Positions 1-10,514 of a stretch of DNA of 64,000 nt are shown in pieces. The translations under genes were made by a program, and so were the position numbers. Below the pieces are notes generated by a model. That model was not told where the DNA came from, did not search any database, and saw only the letters and a program-made list of their open reading frames with translations. How positions within the stretch are numbered: the stretch's first letter is position 1; every line of letters starts with the position of its first letter. Origin of the DNA: Toxonevra muliebris (Eukaryota > Arthropoda > Insecta > Diptera > Pallopteridae); NCBI GenBank assembly GCA_963691655.1, contig OY829326.1, positions 89,645,235-89,709,234 on the forward strand, given 5' to 3'.

Positions 1-1509
1 GCGGTATCTTTTTGCATATTAAAATGCATAATTCATGATCAGGCTCGTGAGTTGTGACCAGTCGAGGTAGAGGGAAGAGATATTATTGCCTTTTTAAACC
101 ATCAAATATGAAGTATAAAGAAAAAAAGCAAAAAACGAAGGAGCTAGCAACAACGTAGCAGAAAGGCTACAACAACGTATTATAAGTCTCTGACAGTTTT
201 TAGTTGTCTTTTGATGCAACAACAACAATAAACAAAAGTGAATGAAAACCAAAAACAAGCGAAAGCTGTTGAAGTGCACACCATTGTATTTGAGTTAGTC
301 AACTTGAAAGGGAATTGATAATATAATAGGCGAAGTAAAATTAAATATTTTTTTTTGTTTTATATAGAAAACTGTAACCCACACAAATGAAAAGTGAATT
401 TAATTTTGTTTAGAGTAAATTTAAAGAGTTGATGGGTGGAAGGGTTATTTAATGCACACTCTGCTGGATCGCTGGATCTGAATTAGAGGCCGGTTTAACC
501 CCATCACATCGGGATTCTGCCTTAACTTAAAAAAACCCATAATTTAAGCTATTGAACGCACGTACCCCTGAAAATGAAGTTGCAATCCGAAAGCCCAGGC
601 TTTCATGCGCGGTTTTATACACTAAATTGACCGTCAGAGATCCCAACTATTTTACAATAAGAGATATTTTTTCCGAAGATAGTTGGTTGTTTTATCTAAC
701 GGTTAATTCAGCAACTATAAAGAGATTTATATTATACAAAATTTCAACTTTTAACGCTTAAAATAAACTTAGGTTTCGAACTTCGGTGACCTCAAATAAT
801 TTTTGATTGGAAATATTGGCCTCAAAGATTGTTTGTTGCATTTTTAGCTGTAAATCCTATGTAAAGACATTACAGCAAAAAAAAGAAAAAGTTTTTAGGC
901 TGTCGAAGATTAATTTCTGGGAAAAAGTTAGACTTTGCGAGTTTTGACCTTCAAGTTGGACCTAGGTAATTTTGTCCTTCGGTGACTCCAGCTACTTTTC
1001 CATGTGGAATATTTTTTACCAACACCTAGTGATAGGTTTCGGGTTCGTTTACCCGGTATACACATATAACGAATAGAGGTTTCATATAACACCGCATAGG
1101 GCGGTGGAGTGTTTCTGTCTAAGTAATTTTTTCCTCCCTTGCATAATAAACTACTTTCTCTTAGCTATGAGACATGTACAAAGTAAAATAAAAAAAAATT
1201 TATGGGTTTTGGACCCCATAGCGGGGATCCCAGACGTGATACAAAAAAAACTGAGTATAGGGTCAGAATCAGCGACCTCGAATTACACTTAAAAAGTCAT
1301 CCATTTGACATATGAAATACTGTTGAACTCCAAGTGCCTGGAAAATTCTATATAAACCGAACATTTTTCATAAAAAACAAATTCCGGAGCCTTGAAATGG
1401 ATTTTAGACCCATGTTGTGTAAGAACTTTTTGTTCATAATGACAAGAGGAATCATAATTTTGACGGCACGGTATCGTAAAATTTTAGCCCATACAAATCG
1501 CCCAGAATA
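1..1509. other. Unassigned AT-rich DNA, probably old transposon debris
   Basis: No credible gene is visible. Short open frames here have no recognisable domains and break at random. Around 771-1010 similar phrases recur (an 'ACTTCGGTGAC' type stretch near 780 and 'CCTTCGGTGACTCC' near 977), which suggests a decayed repeat, but I could not name it. The right edge runs into the inverted-repeat element that starts near 1510. Confidence 0.4.
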
Positions 1510-2280
1510 TATATGGGACATTCTCTGTGAACGGGAGACCCCCCTGTCCAAAATTGGTTAAGGAATTTTGGGGCATATTTGTGCTCAAATAAAAGCGTAC
1601 TATCTCTAGTTTCAAACGCCGCAAGGTCTTTTTTGATTTGGCATGATGGCGACCAATATGGCGGCTGCAAGTCTACCACCTTGAAAAAATAGTTTTATCA
1701 AGCATACGTTTACCCAAGTCATCATAAAAGGATAAATAAAGCCTTTTTTCATATATTTTTTTTCGATGAATATAAACCCAATATTAATTTCCACGGAAAT
1801 ATTACATGTTGTTCCTAACCTTAAAAAAGGTCCAAAAATGCTGTTTTTCGGTCCTTACGCTTACCCAAGTCATCATAAAACGACGGGAAAGCCTATTTTT
1901 GTGTAATTTCAGTTGATGAACATGAATCTAATATTATTTTCCACGGGAAATGTTACTTGTCATCCCTAACCTCAAAAAATGAAAAATCCCTTACGTTTTA
2001 CGTGTCCCAAGTCATTAGAAAACTTCCCAAAAAACTTATTCTTCATTTTTCATTCCTTAAATTGGCTGTAACATACTTTTAGCGTTACCCAGAACAACGA
2101 CGTGAACTTAGTAGGTCTCTGTTTCCTTTGCGGTGCTTATTTAGAGTGAACAAAAATTAATAATGAAGAATAAGTTTTTTGGGAAGTTTTCTGATGACTT
2201 GGAACACGTGATACACGAAAAACTGTTTTTTAGGATTTTTCATTTTTCGACGTTAGGGACAACACGTAATTTTACGCGAT
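1510..2280. mobile_element. Foldback (long inverted repeat) element, copy 1
   Basis: Two arms face each other around a short unique centre (about 2053-2140). The left arm ends in CTTCCCAAAAAACTTATTC (2022-2040) and the right arm begins with its near-perfect complement (2166-2186) and continues through a complement of the left arm to about 2280. The left arm carries an internal tandem duplication of about 150 bp (about 1706-1835 and 1857-1980). A second copy lies at 50503-51100 in the opposite orientation, so this is a dispersed family and not a local rearrangement. The right arm is cut short where LINE sequence begins. No coding capacity is seen. Superfamily is unknown because a clean target duplication was not found. 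Confidence 0.6.
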
Positions 2281-2339
2281 TTTACTGTGTAAGATTTGTC
2301 TACATATTAATAAACTCAAAATTAAAAAAAAAATCAAAA

Positions 2340-4345
2340 ACTCGATTTTTTTTTATTTTTCCCTTTTCTAACTTTTTGGACACACTCTCTGAATTAAATT
2401 TGAATCAGATCAGTAATATCATTAATAAAAACAGAAAATGCTTAGATCTTGCTTATGTAGACGATGACACAAAAATTTGCCTTTCGCGATGCGAACCCTT
2501 CGCTTCTCCTGAGGATGGTTATCATCCTACTTTTGCATTATCTTATAAATTAGCTTATAGCCGACGTATCAGAACAAAATCTTTTAAATCGAAATACTGT
2601 TTTCAGAGAACTAATTATAATAAACTTGTAGATATTCTTTCAATTGTCTCTTGGTCACTGCATAATTTAGATATCGACAGCTGTGTTTCTTTATTTAATA
2701 ATACTCTACACAAAGCAATTGAACAATCTGTACCTAAAATTAAAAAATTTGGATTAAATAAAGGGCCAATCTGGTTCACTAAAGAATTAAATATAGTACC
2801 TATTCCCATCTACGCCGTGAGTATCAAAAACTTAACGAAAAATGTTACAAAAACTATTTGAATGACTTAAGAACTAAAATTCACCACGACCCAAAATCGT
2901 TTTATGACTTTGTAAACTCTAAACGTAAGACCAGCGATTTCCCCCATTCATGCGGCTGGGTGATGTTGTGTGTAATGATGACATTAAAATTACGAATTTG
3001 TTCGCTGATTTTTTTCAAATCTACATATTCCTCGTTTAGCTATAATAAAATTGATATTTACCCCTTTTCTATTGAATCGTTTAATTCTATTTGATCACCT
3101 ATAATAGATCCTTCAGACGTGCTTCACCATCTTAAATCTCTTGAGCAGTCATTTGCTTCTGGTCCTAATAATATTCCAAGCTGTATATTAATAATTTGTG
3201 CTGATTATTTATATAAATCACTTTCAAAAATTTTTGACAAATCTCTGAAAACAGGTTATTTCCTGTTCTTTTATTATTCCCCTTCATAAAAGTGGCGCAA
3301 AATCAAATATTTCAAACTACAGAGGTATTGTCAAATTAAATATAATACCCAAGTTATTTGAGCTTATAGTTATTATTCAAACTATGCACTCTGTTACAAC
3401 TTTGATTAACACATCACAGCACGGATTCCTGAAGGGGAGATCTACAACAACGAACCTTTTAGAATTCACCACATGTGTGATGAATAACCAACAAACTGAT
3501 GTTGTATACACTGATTTTAGCAAAGCATTTGACAAAGTCAACCATGTTCTTCTGATTAAAAAATTGGGCTTAATTGGCTTTCCGTCCATGTTCTTAAGGT
3601 GGATAGAGTCATATATCAATAATAGAAAACAATGCATTATCAAAAAACATTGATGTTACTTCCGGGTTTCCTCAAGAAAGCCATTTAGGACCTTTATTAT
3701 TTCTTCTGTTTATTAATGATTTGCCTTCTGTTATTCGTAATAGTAAAATTGTAATGTATGCTGATGATGTAAAGCTGTTCTTATCTTATAATTCTATTAT
3801 CCCACAAAAACTTCTACAAGAAGATCATGAATGTTTTTGTAAATGGTGCCACTTAAACTTAATGGTTCTTAACCTTGAGAAATGTAAATTTATGACATTT
3901 GCTAGGAGGCAACCTATGTCTGCCGTATATTCTATACAGGGTCATACTCTGAATCATGTAATATTATTTGTTGATTTGGGTGTCACCGTGCACTCCAAGT
4001 TAAGTTTTAATATGCATATCAACTCGTGTGTGAACAAAGCTAAAAGTGCTCTTGGGTTTATTAAAAGATGGTCCAAAGAATTTAATGACCCATACACAAC
4101 TAAAACGCTTTTCACTTCACTTGTTAGACCCATTTTAGAGTATGCATCCCCTGTCTGGAGTCCTCAATATAATTGCTACATAAATAAAATTGAGTCGGAT
4201 TAAAATTGAGTTGGAATCCACTTTCGAGCATCGGTTAAAACTTATCAATCTACCTACATTAATAAGCTGAAGAATGCTGAATATAACGTTTTTAATAAAG
4301 CTTTTAATAGAAGTTTTAACATCTCAATACTTGCTGAGCGAAATT
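2340..4345 (+). mobile_element. Non-LTR retrotransposon (LINE), Jockey/CR1-type, degenerate
   Basis: A 5'-truncated LINE copy encoding remains of ORF2 in several frames. In order it shows the end of an apurinic-type endonuclease (about 2379-2560, ending in the D-x-YHP motif), a linker with a 'P-WFTKELN' block (about 2765-2790), a reverse transcriptase (about 3100-4200) and a decayed C-terminal tail. It ends near 4345, where a second, opposite-strand LINE begins. Neither a poly(A) tail nor a target duplication was found. The copy is inactive. Assignment to the Jockey/CR1 group rests on general motif style. Confidence 0.8.
2379..4203 (+). pseudogene. LINE ORF2 pseudogene: endonuclease tail plus reverse transcriptase
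   Basis: The reading frame shifts at least three times. An endonuclease C-terminus and linker are open to 2861, a short piece follows from 2858 to 3094, and the RT continues at 3384-3653 and 3721-4203. RT motifs are clear: QHGFLKGRSTTTNLLEF (template grip), VYTDFSKAFDKVNH with the first catalytic Asp, PQESHLGPLLFLLFINDLP (motif B, where the usual PQG has become PQE), and MYADDVKLFL, the intact YADD active site. A 'LVRPILEYASPVWSPQY' block marks the thumb region. In life such a protein nicks the target and copies its own RNA onto it (target-primed reverse transcription). Several frameshifts and an in-frame stop near 3650 make it a dead copy. Confidence 0.82.
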
Positions 4346-4384
4346 GACTTTAATATACAGTAGAAGCTCAAGATATTTTTTCCT

Positions 4385-4690
4385 ATTAAAGTTTGCTTAT
4401 GCAAGACGAACTATGATCTGCGCTATTTTCTGATCCAGCTTTTTACACCAAACTGGTGCCGCATAAGCAAGGATTGGTCTAGTAATGGCTGTATATAGCC
4501 ATAGCGACATTTTCTAATTGAGCCCCCAGCTTTCACCCATTAAAAATTTGCTCGTCCAAAGAGTGTTTATGGTTTTATCTAGGTGACTATTCCATGATAG
4601 TTTTTCATCGAGTGTGATACCGAGGTACTTTACTTTCTTTTAAAAAAGGAATTCTTTCACCAGTCAATCGGTATGGGTCTGAGACCCTGT
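4385..4690 (-). pseudogene. LINE reverse transcriptase C-terminal fragment
   Basis: The complement of 4445-4512 reads MSLWLYTAITRPILAYAAPV followed by WCK, the thumb-region block that follows the RT palm in Jockey/LOA-type LINEs. The complement of about 4590-4640 gives 'KYLGITLDEKLSWNSHLDKT', the block just after the YADD motif. The palm itself is absent. This fixes the strand and the end of the deleted LINE. Confidence 0.75.
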
Positions 4691-4818
4691 GCCATTTCTG
4701 GTTGAGCATTGGTCGATATTTGGGAACCCGGGAAATCTACACTAGTTAGGTTCCGCCTGTCTTCTAAGAATCCCAATACGATGGAAAGTACTTTGTGGAT
4801 TCTGGGGCTACTGCTTAG

Positions 4819-5330
4819 TTATGAAAGATCACTGCAGAATTTCCTCCACGACTTCCTTTTCATTTTTCTAATTTCCAAATTGTATTTAGTGAGGGATTCC
4901 CTATATTTAACCCATTCGCCATTCAATTTAGCCCGGTTAAAGAGCCTTCTGGTCCCTTTATTGCCTGATTTTGTCTTCTTTGGCCAAGCCTGATGGTAGG
5001 AATTTAACTGAGCTGTGCTAGTCATTTCACTTGCTATACTTAGTTCATCAGGGTTTCTAATCCTGCTTTTACATCTGGCCATGTACCCTGCTAAGAGTTT
5101 CTGAAATAGAAGCCAGTTAGTGGATTTAGGCTGTCCATAAGTGGTAGAAATTTGTATGTCAAGGTCGATTTCGAACCGAATATGTTGATGATCAGATATG
5201 GATGTTTCGAACTTTCCAGTTCTGAACAAAATTTTTTAGGAATGTGTTACATAAGGTGAGGTCTAAGACTTCTTCCCTGATACTGTTCCTAAAAGACGGT
5301 TTATTACTTCGGTGGTCGTTCCGTAGCCCC
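4819..5330 (-). pseudogene. LINE endonuclease C-terminal fragment
   Basis: On the minus strand a reading across one frameshift gives 'REEVLDLTLCN', then 'WKVRNIS', then 'ISDHQHIRFEIDLDI'. The first and last are signature blocks of the exonuclease-endonuclease-phosphatase fold used by non-LTR retrotransposons: the conserved SDH ends the domain and contributes the catalytic His. A basic linker follows, ending 'RKMKRKSWRKFCSDLS'. The longest open piece is 4819-5229. Upstream endonuclease motifs are too decayed to place. No host function is implied. Confidence 0.75.
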
Positions 5331-6169
5331 CTTCCCTCATCCACTTTGGGCCCTTGCTTGCGTGCAGCTAGGATTCTCTAGATGGGGTGGTTGTCTGGCT
5401 AGTGGCGGCCTGAACGGAGCCGTTCACCCTATTTAAGTATTAGTAGAAGAGGAGCCACTAGCGGTAACCATCTTGCTGGTAGACTTTGGTTTCATAGTTA
5501 GGGATGAGCTGCTGTGCGCGTCTGTGCCCTTATAATTAGCACTGTTATAAGCCTGGGGCAGGGTTTTTTCTGCTCATTTTCCTCTCTGCTCATTCCCAGA
5601 CTTGCCGGATGTGTGCCGTTTTTCATCGCTCTTTACCCTTATCTGGAAAAAATTGAGGAAAAGTTTCCTTGCTGCGCAACGATCCTGTTCTTCGACCATT
5701 CATCGACTGAGATGGTGATCTTGCTCATCTAACGATCGAAAGATCTGCCAATCAGTGGTTCCCAGACTGACGTTTTTTGCTTAACAGCAACGCCGGTGGC
5801 ACAACGTCTTCCGGTGGTAGATACGTTACACAAACAAATGTTTGGGGCATGTCAGGACCCCCAGATATTTTAATACTGGCATCAGGAAAGGGTTTCAGAC
5901 TCTTAAGTGTCTCTTCAAGCCAGACTTTGGTCTCCTTGTTGTGATACGTACGAGTAAGCTACCCATCTCTCGTTACGCATCTAATAAATCCGAGGCTACT
6001 GTTGAGGTTTTTGGACTTTTCTTTATTATCGCGATCTACTCAGCACTAAGTTTTTCCTCAGTATGCTTGGTGTGACCTTGAAGCGCCGCTTCTGTACACC
6101 AGTGAAGTATTCATACTTTTCCTGGCCTGTACTGCTATTGGGTTCGCTGGGATCCTGAATAGCTTTCAT

Positions 6170-6478
6170 TCAGGGCGCGTCATCAGTACGTGGTTTCGTG
6201 GGACCCTGAGTACTTTCTTTGTCTGAACTTGCAATGCTTGGGGCTGATTGTCCCTGTGAGTTAGTAGCCAGATTATGGTGGGCGATAGTCGCGTCCGTAA
6301 CGTCCATAACATCGCCTTCTCCGGCGCTAGCCGTCGAACGAAGTAAAGTGCCCTCTTCTGACTCCGTTGATTGTTTTATGTTGTTGTTTTTATTTACCAA
6401 ATCCATAAAAAAGGAATATAAATGGCGAGAATATATGTCCTTCGGCGAGAAAATATGCCCCTTGTTACTTGGATTCAT
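6170..6478 (-). pseudogene. Possible LINE ORF1 start fragment
   Basis: A 102-codon minus-strand frame rich in Ser, Thr and Glu lies upstream of the endonuclease remains, where the ORF1 (gag-like) protein of this LINE would start. No zinc knuckles are visible in it. Between about 5400 and 6170 the minus strand shows short coding-like stretches with stops. The call rests on position more than on motif, so it could also be an unrelated open frame. Confidence 0.4.
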
Positions 6479-6499
6479 ACTTAACTTCAGCTAAAGTTA

Positions 6500-7190
6500 G
6501 TCTGCTGTTTTATTTATTCTTATTGTTAATCTTTCGAAATGTGTCACTTCAATTTGCCTTACCACCTGTGGTAAATCAAACTTAAGACATAAATATAGAT
6601 ATTCACATAAATAGAAACAGGTTTAAGCTGAAATTATTTTTCAGAAGAAGGCGAAAATTGCACTAAAAATACAGTATTGCTATTTTCATGTTTGCAATGT
6701 TCGTGATGAGAAAATCAGTAGCAACAGCAAAATAAAACACAATCCTGCATAAAAAAAGTTTTATCTAAATTTCAAATTTAGATTAATCACAACAAAACAA
6801 AGCATAAAAGTATTATACCGTGTAGTTTTTTCTTGTTTGCACTCACTGCCGAGCCTTAATTTGCATTTACAATTAGAAAACAAAAGAGAGCAGCAAACAA
6901 AAAACATCAAGAACAGCAGCCACAGTACCAAAATAGCAACAATGGTAATTTACAGTTTTTATTATTGTGGTGCAAGGCTCAAATATCTGCGTGTGCGTGT
7001 GTGCACGTATAAGTACAAACAAAACCACAGTAAAGTCATCATAAGCACAAAAAAGTATGCAACATAAAATAGTAAAAAAAAAGTTTACCACGCGAATTAC
7101 GACACTTGTAATTAATTTTATTGTTATTGTTCCTCCTGTTGTTGTTTATGGTGTATGTACATAGTTGCTAGCGTATAAACAATATTGTTG
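6500..7190. other. Unassigned AT-rich DNA
   Basis: No gene or clear repeat is seen. There are CA/GT-rich patches (for example GTGCGTGTGTGCACG near 6992) and short open frames with no recognisable domain. Confidence 0.4.
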
Positions 7191-7736
7191 TACACATACA
7201 GTAGCTCAAAGCCAAACACGTACACTAAACATAATTATTTGTATCATTCAAAAACAACTACACCAAAATGATTAACCTTAATCCAGTTTTAGTGTCAAAT
7301 TGACACTATTTTCAGCTTCAACTACTTATAACTCCGGTAAATTTTTATCAAATCAACCTGAGGTTCCGGCTTTTTGTTCAAATTGTAAAAAAAACGTATG
7401 ATGTAGCTGGACTCCTTTTAGGTGCTACAAACAACTACACAAATGTGCAGGGTATAATAAATATTTATTTCACAGTTTTTTTAATGCATCGTATGATTTC
7501 TCTCTGCTTCTTTATATAATGAGGTGATGGTTTACAGTTATGAGGTGATGATTTTAAAATGATTTTAACAGAGAAAAAGAAGATGAGCAGTGTCAAAACT
7601 CCGAACTAAAAATATTTATTGGGTACTTAAACGATTTATTTCCTCTGGTGAATTTTAAGTAATCAGTAAAAACAGTAATGCATTTTAAATTGCAACATCA
7701 GTAAAAATTTATTTTTACTGCAATTTATATATAATG

Positions 7737-7960
7737 GATATGACGAATTTAGTTGTTCGTCGTTATCAGGAAAATTGGATTCCAATTGATAACATGGAAA
7801 TGAGAGCCTATTTTGCTGTTGGCTGATGTGTATCACTCAAAAAAATAAATAGTTGCGTTCGGTTTGACGGTGGAACAGAGCTCTACATTGAGCTAAAATA
7901 TGTTATCTTCCTCATTACAAAACCAACATATTGAGCTTACCTCAACCCCTATTTTGCAAA
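7737..7960 (+). pseudogene. piggyBac transposase fragment, N-terminal/DDE-proximal part
   Basis: Reading from ATG at 7735 gives MDMTNLVVRRYQENWIPIDN, then MEMRAYFAVG, then a stop. After a small shift the sequence resumes as SLKKINSCVRFD. These two blocks resemble the piggyBac stretches 'W-P-T--EI-AF-GL' and 'MSRNRF--IL--LRFDD' near the start of the catalytic domain. Catalytic Asp residues are not preserved in readable form. The LINE insertion removes or displaces what follows. Confidence 0.55.
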
Positions 7961-7984
7961 GGTGTTCTCTGAGCCCGCAAGGCC

Positions 7985-9560
7985 TTGTTTATTTATTTAT
8001 TTATTACGGCTCTTATAGCCTAATTCAAATGCAGTTATATATATTTAATTTTTAAATTATAAAAAGAAAAAAATGACAATAAAAACTTAAAATTAAGAAT
8101 CTATAATTATCTTATTTCTAGGGTTTTACTATAATTATACAATTTTTGTTTAAACAACTTTATATCACAATTTTTTACATCTTCAGGCATCTCATTATAA
8201 CATCTGACTCAGTTTTAAATAAAGGCAAATTAAAATCATTTTTATTTCTTGTATTTATCTTATGAACATCTCTGTTAAATTTTAAATTCGTTCTTAGATA
8301 TTCTGGCATATGTCCCGACTGAATGTTATTAATAAATTTCATGGTATGGTAAAAAATCTGTTGTTTAACACTAAGCCAATTTAGAGTACTTAACATTTCT
8401 ATAATGGGTGTGTCATAGCTTTTCTTCAATATAAATCTCATACTTTTATTTTGCATTTTTTGTAGTTTTTCAATTTGTGCATCATTCATGATGAAAAAGA
8501 TTTTAGAACAATATATAAAATGTAGTGTAGTCGACATGATCATTTAACTTTAATTTATTATCGATTTGAATCCCCAGATACTTTATTTTATCGACCATTT
8601 CAATTTCCATACTATTTATTGTAAGATTTACAACATTAATATTTTTATTTCTTGATATAGTCATATATTTGGTTTTGTCAATATTAATTTTTAATCTATT
8701 TGCACATAACCATTTATATAGAGCGTCTAAGTCCGATTGTAAACTGTTCCTCATTTCGTCAAATTTTTTTCCACTTATCATTAATAGAGCATCGTCAGCA
8801 AACAGTTTTACTTCACTAAATTTAAGTACTAAGTCGATGTCATTTAAGTATATATTAAATAAAATTGGAGCCAAAACTGAACCTTGAGGTAGTCCAATTT
8901 TAACACCAATTTCTTCAGATATCGAAGATCCAATTGAAGTGCGTTGTCTACGGTTCTTTATTAAACTTCTGAACCATTTCAGTTCGGTACCCTTTAAGCC
9001 AATTTTAACTAATTTTTGTAGTAATATGTCCTGATCTATAGTTTCAAACGCTCTCTTTAAGTCAATAAACACAGCTATAATGGATTTTTGATTACTTAAA
9101 TCTTCTTTCCAACTGGCTATAATAAGATTCAATGCTGTTTCACACGAATGCTTTCGTCTAAATCCTGACTATTGTGGTATTATTACTTTATTATCTTCTA
9201 AATATGAACAAAGTTGATTTTTGACTACCGTTTCAAATATCTTTTCGTCACAAGGCAAAGTATTAATTGGTCTTAATTCTTCAGCTTTTATAGTATTTTT
9301 AATTTTTTCTACCGGGACAATAATTGAGGATTTCCATTTCTTCGGTACAATACCTTTAGTTAAGCTTTCATTTATAATTTGGGCATAAAAATAACCACAA
9401 TACGACATAGCGTCCCTAAGTACCCCTTCCGACAATAGCTTTTTCCCTCCTTTTTTATTTTTAAATTTATGAACTATATCTTCTATATCACTCGTTGTAA
9501 GTTGTTGTGGCCAATGCAGAATGTGTATCTACTCTTATTATAGTTACCTAGAATTGTCCA
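7985..9560 (-). mobile_element. Non-LTR retrotransposon (LINE), Jockey/CR1-type, nested in piggyBac
   Basis: A 5'-truncated LINE on the minus strand. It ends at 7985-8005 in a short tail of AAAT-type repeats (TTTATTTATTTATTTATT on the plus strand), a 3' tail style of CR1/L2/Jockey-group elements. The 5' edge near 9560 is uncertain. It interrupts the transposase gene of the surrounding piggyBac relic, so it landed later than that element. Confidence 0.75.
8175..9510 (-). pseudogene. LINE reverse transcriptase pseudogene
   Basis: One minus-strand frame runs from about 9510 to 8503 with a single stop near 9170 (VIIPQ-stop-SGFRRKHSCETAL, a conserved RT block). Recognisable motifs are FIDLKRAFETIDQDILLQKL with the first catalytic Asp, IGLPQGSVLAPILFNIYLND, LFADDALLMISG (the active site is FADD instead of YADD, a common natural variant), and IKYLGIQIDNKLKLNDHV. 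Near 8540 the frame shifts and a piece of the thumb domain is missing. The C-terminal domain continues to 8175 (QKMQNKSMRFILKK, LNWLSVKQQIFYHTMKFI). With one nonsense codon, one frameshift and one deletion, this is the best preserved RT in the window. Confidence 0.85.
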
Positions 9561-9659
9561 ATTGTATCTGGTGATAGGGTGATTTTATCACTTTCGATGA
9601 AATGTTCTTACCATTTCATGATAGTTGTCCATAAAAATATGGGCCGCTGCTGATACCGA

Positions 9660-9773
9660 AACATTTTATGCATATGAACAATGTACATAGTGTGGCAAAT
9701 GTGTTAAGCATGTTTCTTCAAATCATCGCCTTCATTTATGAGAAAAATGCGTAGCAAAAATTGATGAATAAAT
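9660..9773 (+). pseudogene. piggyBac transposase C-terminal cysteine-rich fragment
   Basis: The plus strand reads EQCT-stop-CGKCVKHVSSNHRLHL-stop-EKCVAKIDE-stop. The spacing of Cys and His matches the cysteine-rich DNA-binding tail of piggyBac transposases (C-x-x-C, then C-x-x-H, then C). Two in-frame stops show decay, and the last stop fits the natural end of the protein. It lies just before the right terminus, as expected. Confidence 0.55.
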
Positions 9774-10514
9774 TGCATGCATTGAGTTTTTTTGAGTAAT
9801 TTTTTAATTTTTTGTTCATTTACTTTTTAGTTTTATTGTTTATTTTTGCATCAAAAATATATGCGTTTTAATAAATTTCACTTTTCCTCACAAAAAACTA
9901 CAAAATGACAATGTGTTTTCATTGAAATCAAGCTTTTTGGGTGCAGTGTCAATTTGACACTTTAGCACCGGATTCGCTCGAAAAAATTTCGACCAGATGA
10001 AGGTTAAAAACAAATTTGTGTTTGTTTTTAATTGCATATTTAATCCATTGTTGGAATATAGTAGGTATGAAGTTAAAAAAAAAAACAAAACGTTAAATTT
10101 TTCATTGTTATACTTAATACAAAATAAATTAAAGATATAAATCATGTTCAGAGTCTAAGTCGTACAGCCTTAGCCTTACATGGTAACCTGTAGCCGTATA
10201 TATTTTGCTAAATTTCTTTTTGGGAATCCCCAACCCCTGTATTTTTCACAACTTGTGGTGATAACTTGGTATTTAAGTAATAAACCGCTGAAATGGGGAG
10301 ATACAGAGAGCAAACCTGTGTTGAACTCAAGTAAGAGTTTTGATTACAAAGCATTGGTTTTGTTTTTTTTTGTTTTTCTAATAATAATGAATCAAATATA
10401 CAATTAAAAACAAATAAATACTTCTTTTTAAATCTCTTTTTTTTTAGTGTTTTTTTGGGGATAAGAATAATTATGTTTAGTGTACGAGTTTGGCTTTGAG
10501 CTACTACACATACA

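Larger units (their letters stand above)
4385..6480 (-). mobile_element. Non-LTR retrotransposon (LINE), LOA/R1-like, internally deleted
   Basis: Read on the minus strand, this has the order ORF1-like region (6478 to about 5500), endonuclease (about 5330 to 4819) and the end of the reverse transcriptase (about 4690 to 4385). The core RT with the YADD site is missing, so a large internal deletion joins the endonuclease linker to the RT thumb. The linker carries an 'RFPGSQ' block, reminiscent of the 'HFPG' motif of LOA/R1-type LINEs. The 3' end is truncated against the plus-strand LINE that ends near 4345, so the two dead LINEs lie tail to tail. No target duplication was found. Confidence 0.7.
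7276..10003 (+). mobile_element. piggyBac-like transposon, disrupted
   Basis: Both ends abut TTAA (7272-7275 and 10004-10007), the fixed target of piggyBac. The terminal repeats are CCTTAATCCAG on the left and, as complement, CCTTCATCTGG on the right. Just inside each end sits a 17-bp palindrome, AGTGTCAAATTGACACT (7291-7307) and AGTGTCAATTTGACACT (9945-9961), plausible subterminal transposase sites. Two remnants of a piggyBac-type transposase lie on the plus strand (7737-7960 and 9660-9773), split by a minus-strand LINE. The copy is dead. Confidence 0.72.
7201..10504. mobile_element. Outer inverted-repeat DNA transposon, possibly Mutator-like
   Basis: The stretch 7201-7239 (starts GTAGCTCAAAGCC) is repeated as its complement at 10466-10504, with 38 of 39 positions matching. 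Immediately outside the two ends stands the same ten bases, TACACATACA, at 7191-7200 and 10505-10514. A 9-10-bp duplication next to inverted ends beginning with G is what Mutator-like elements leave. The inside has been overwritten by a piggyBac relic (7276-10003), which itself holds a LINE. No Mutator transposase is visible. The flanking ten-mer is simple in composition, so a chance match cannot be excluded, but the 39-bp inverted repeat cannot easily be chance. Confidence 0.6.

Noticed and set aside
1334..1794. Frames on both strands as genes
   Set aside because: They fall in the inverted-repeat element and its flank and show no domain.
2200..2215. E-box-like CACGTG sites (here and near 10878, 45289) as clock-gene enhancers
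   Set aside because: Single six-base sites are expected by chance in 64 kb and lie inside transposons or far from the exon.
2163..2378. Start of the LINE protein at 2163
   Set aside because: The first 70 codons lie in the foldback arm; LINE homology begins only near 2379.
7181..7200. The TACACATACA flanks as mere microsatellite
   Set aside because: Considered, since ACAT-type repeats are common nearby, but their exact placement next to a 38/39 inverted repeat makes a target duplication the better reading; kept with caution.
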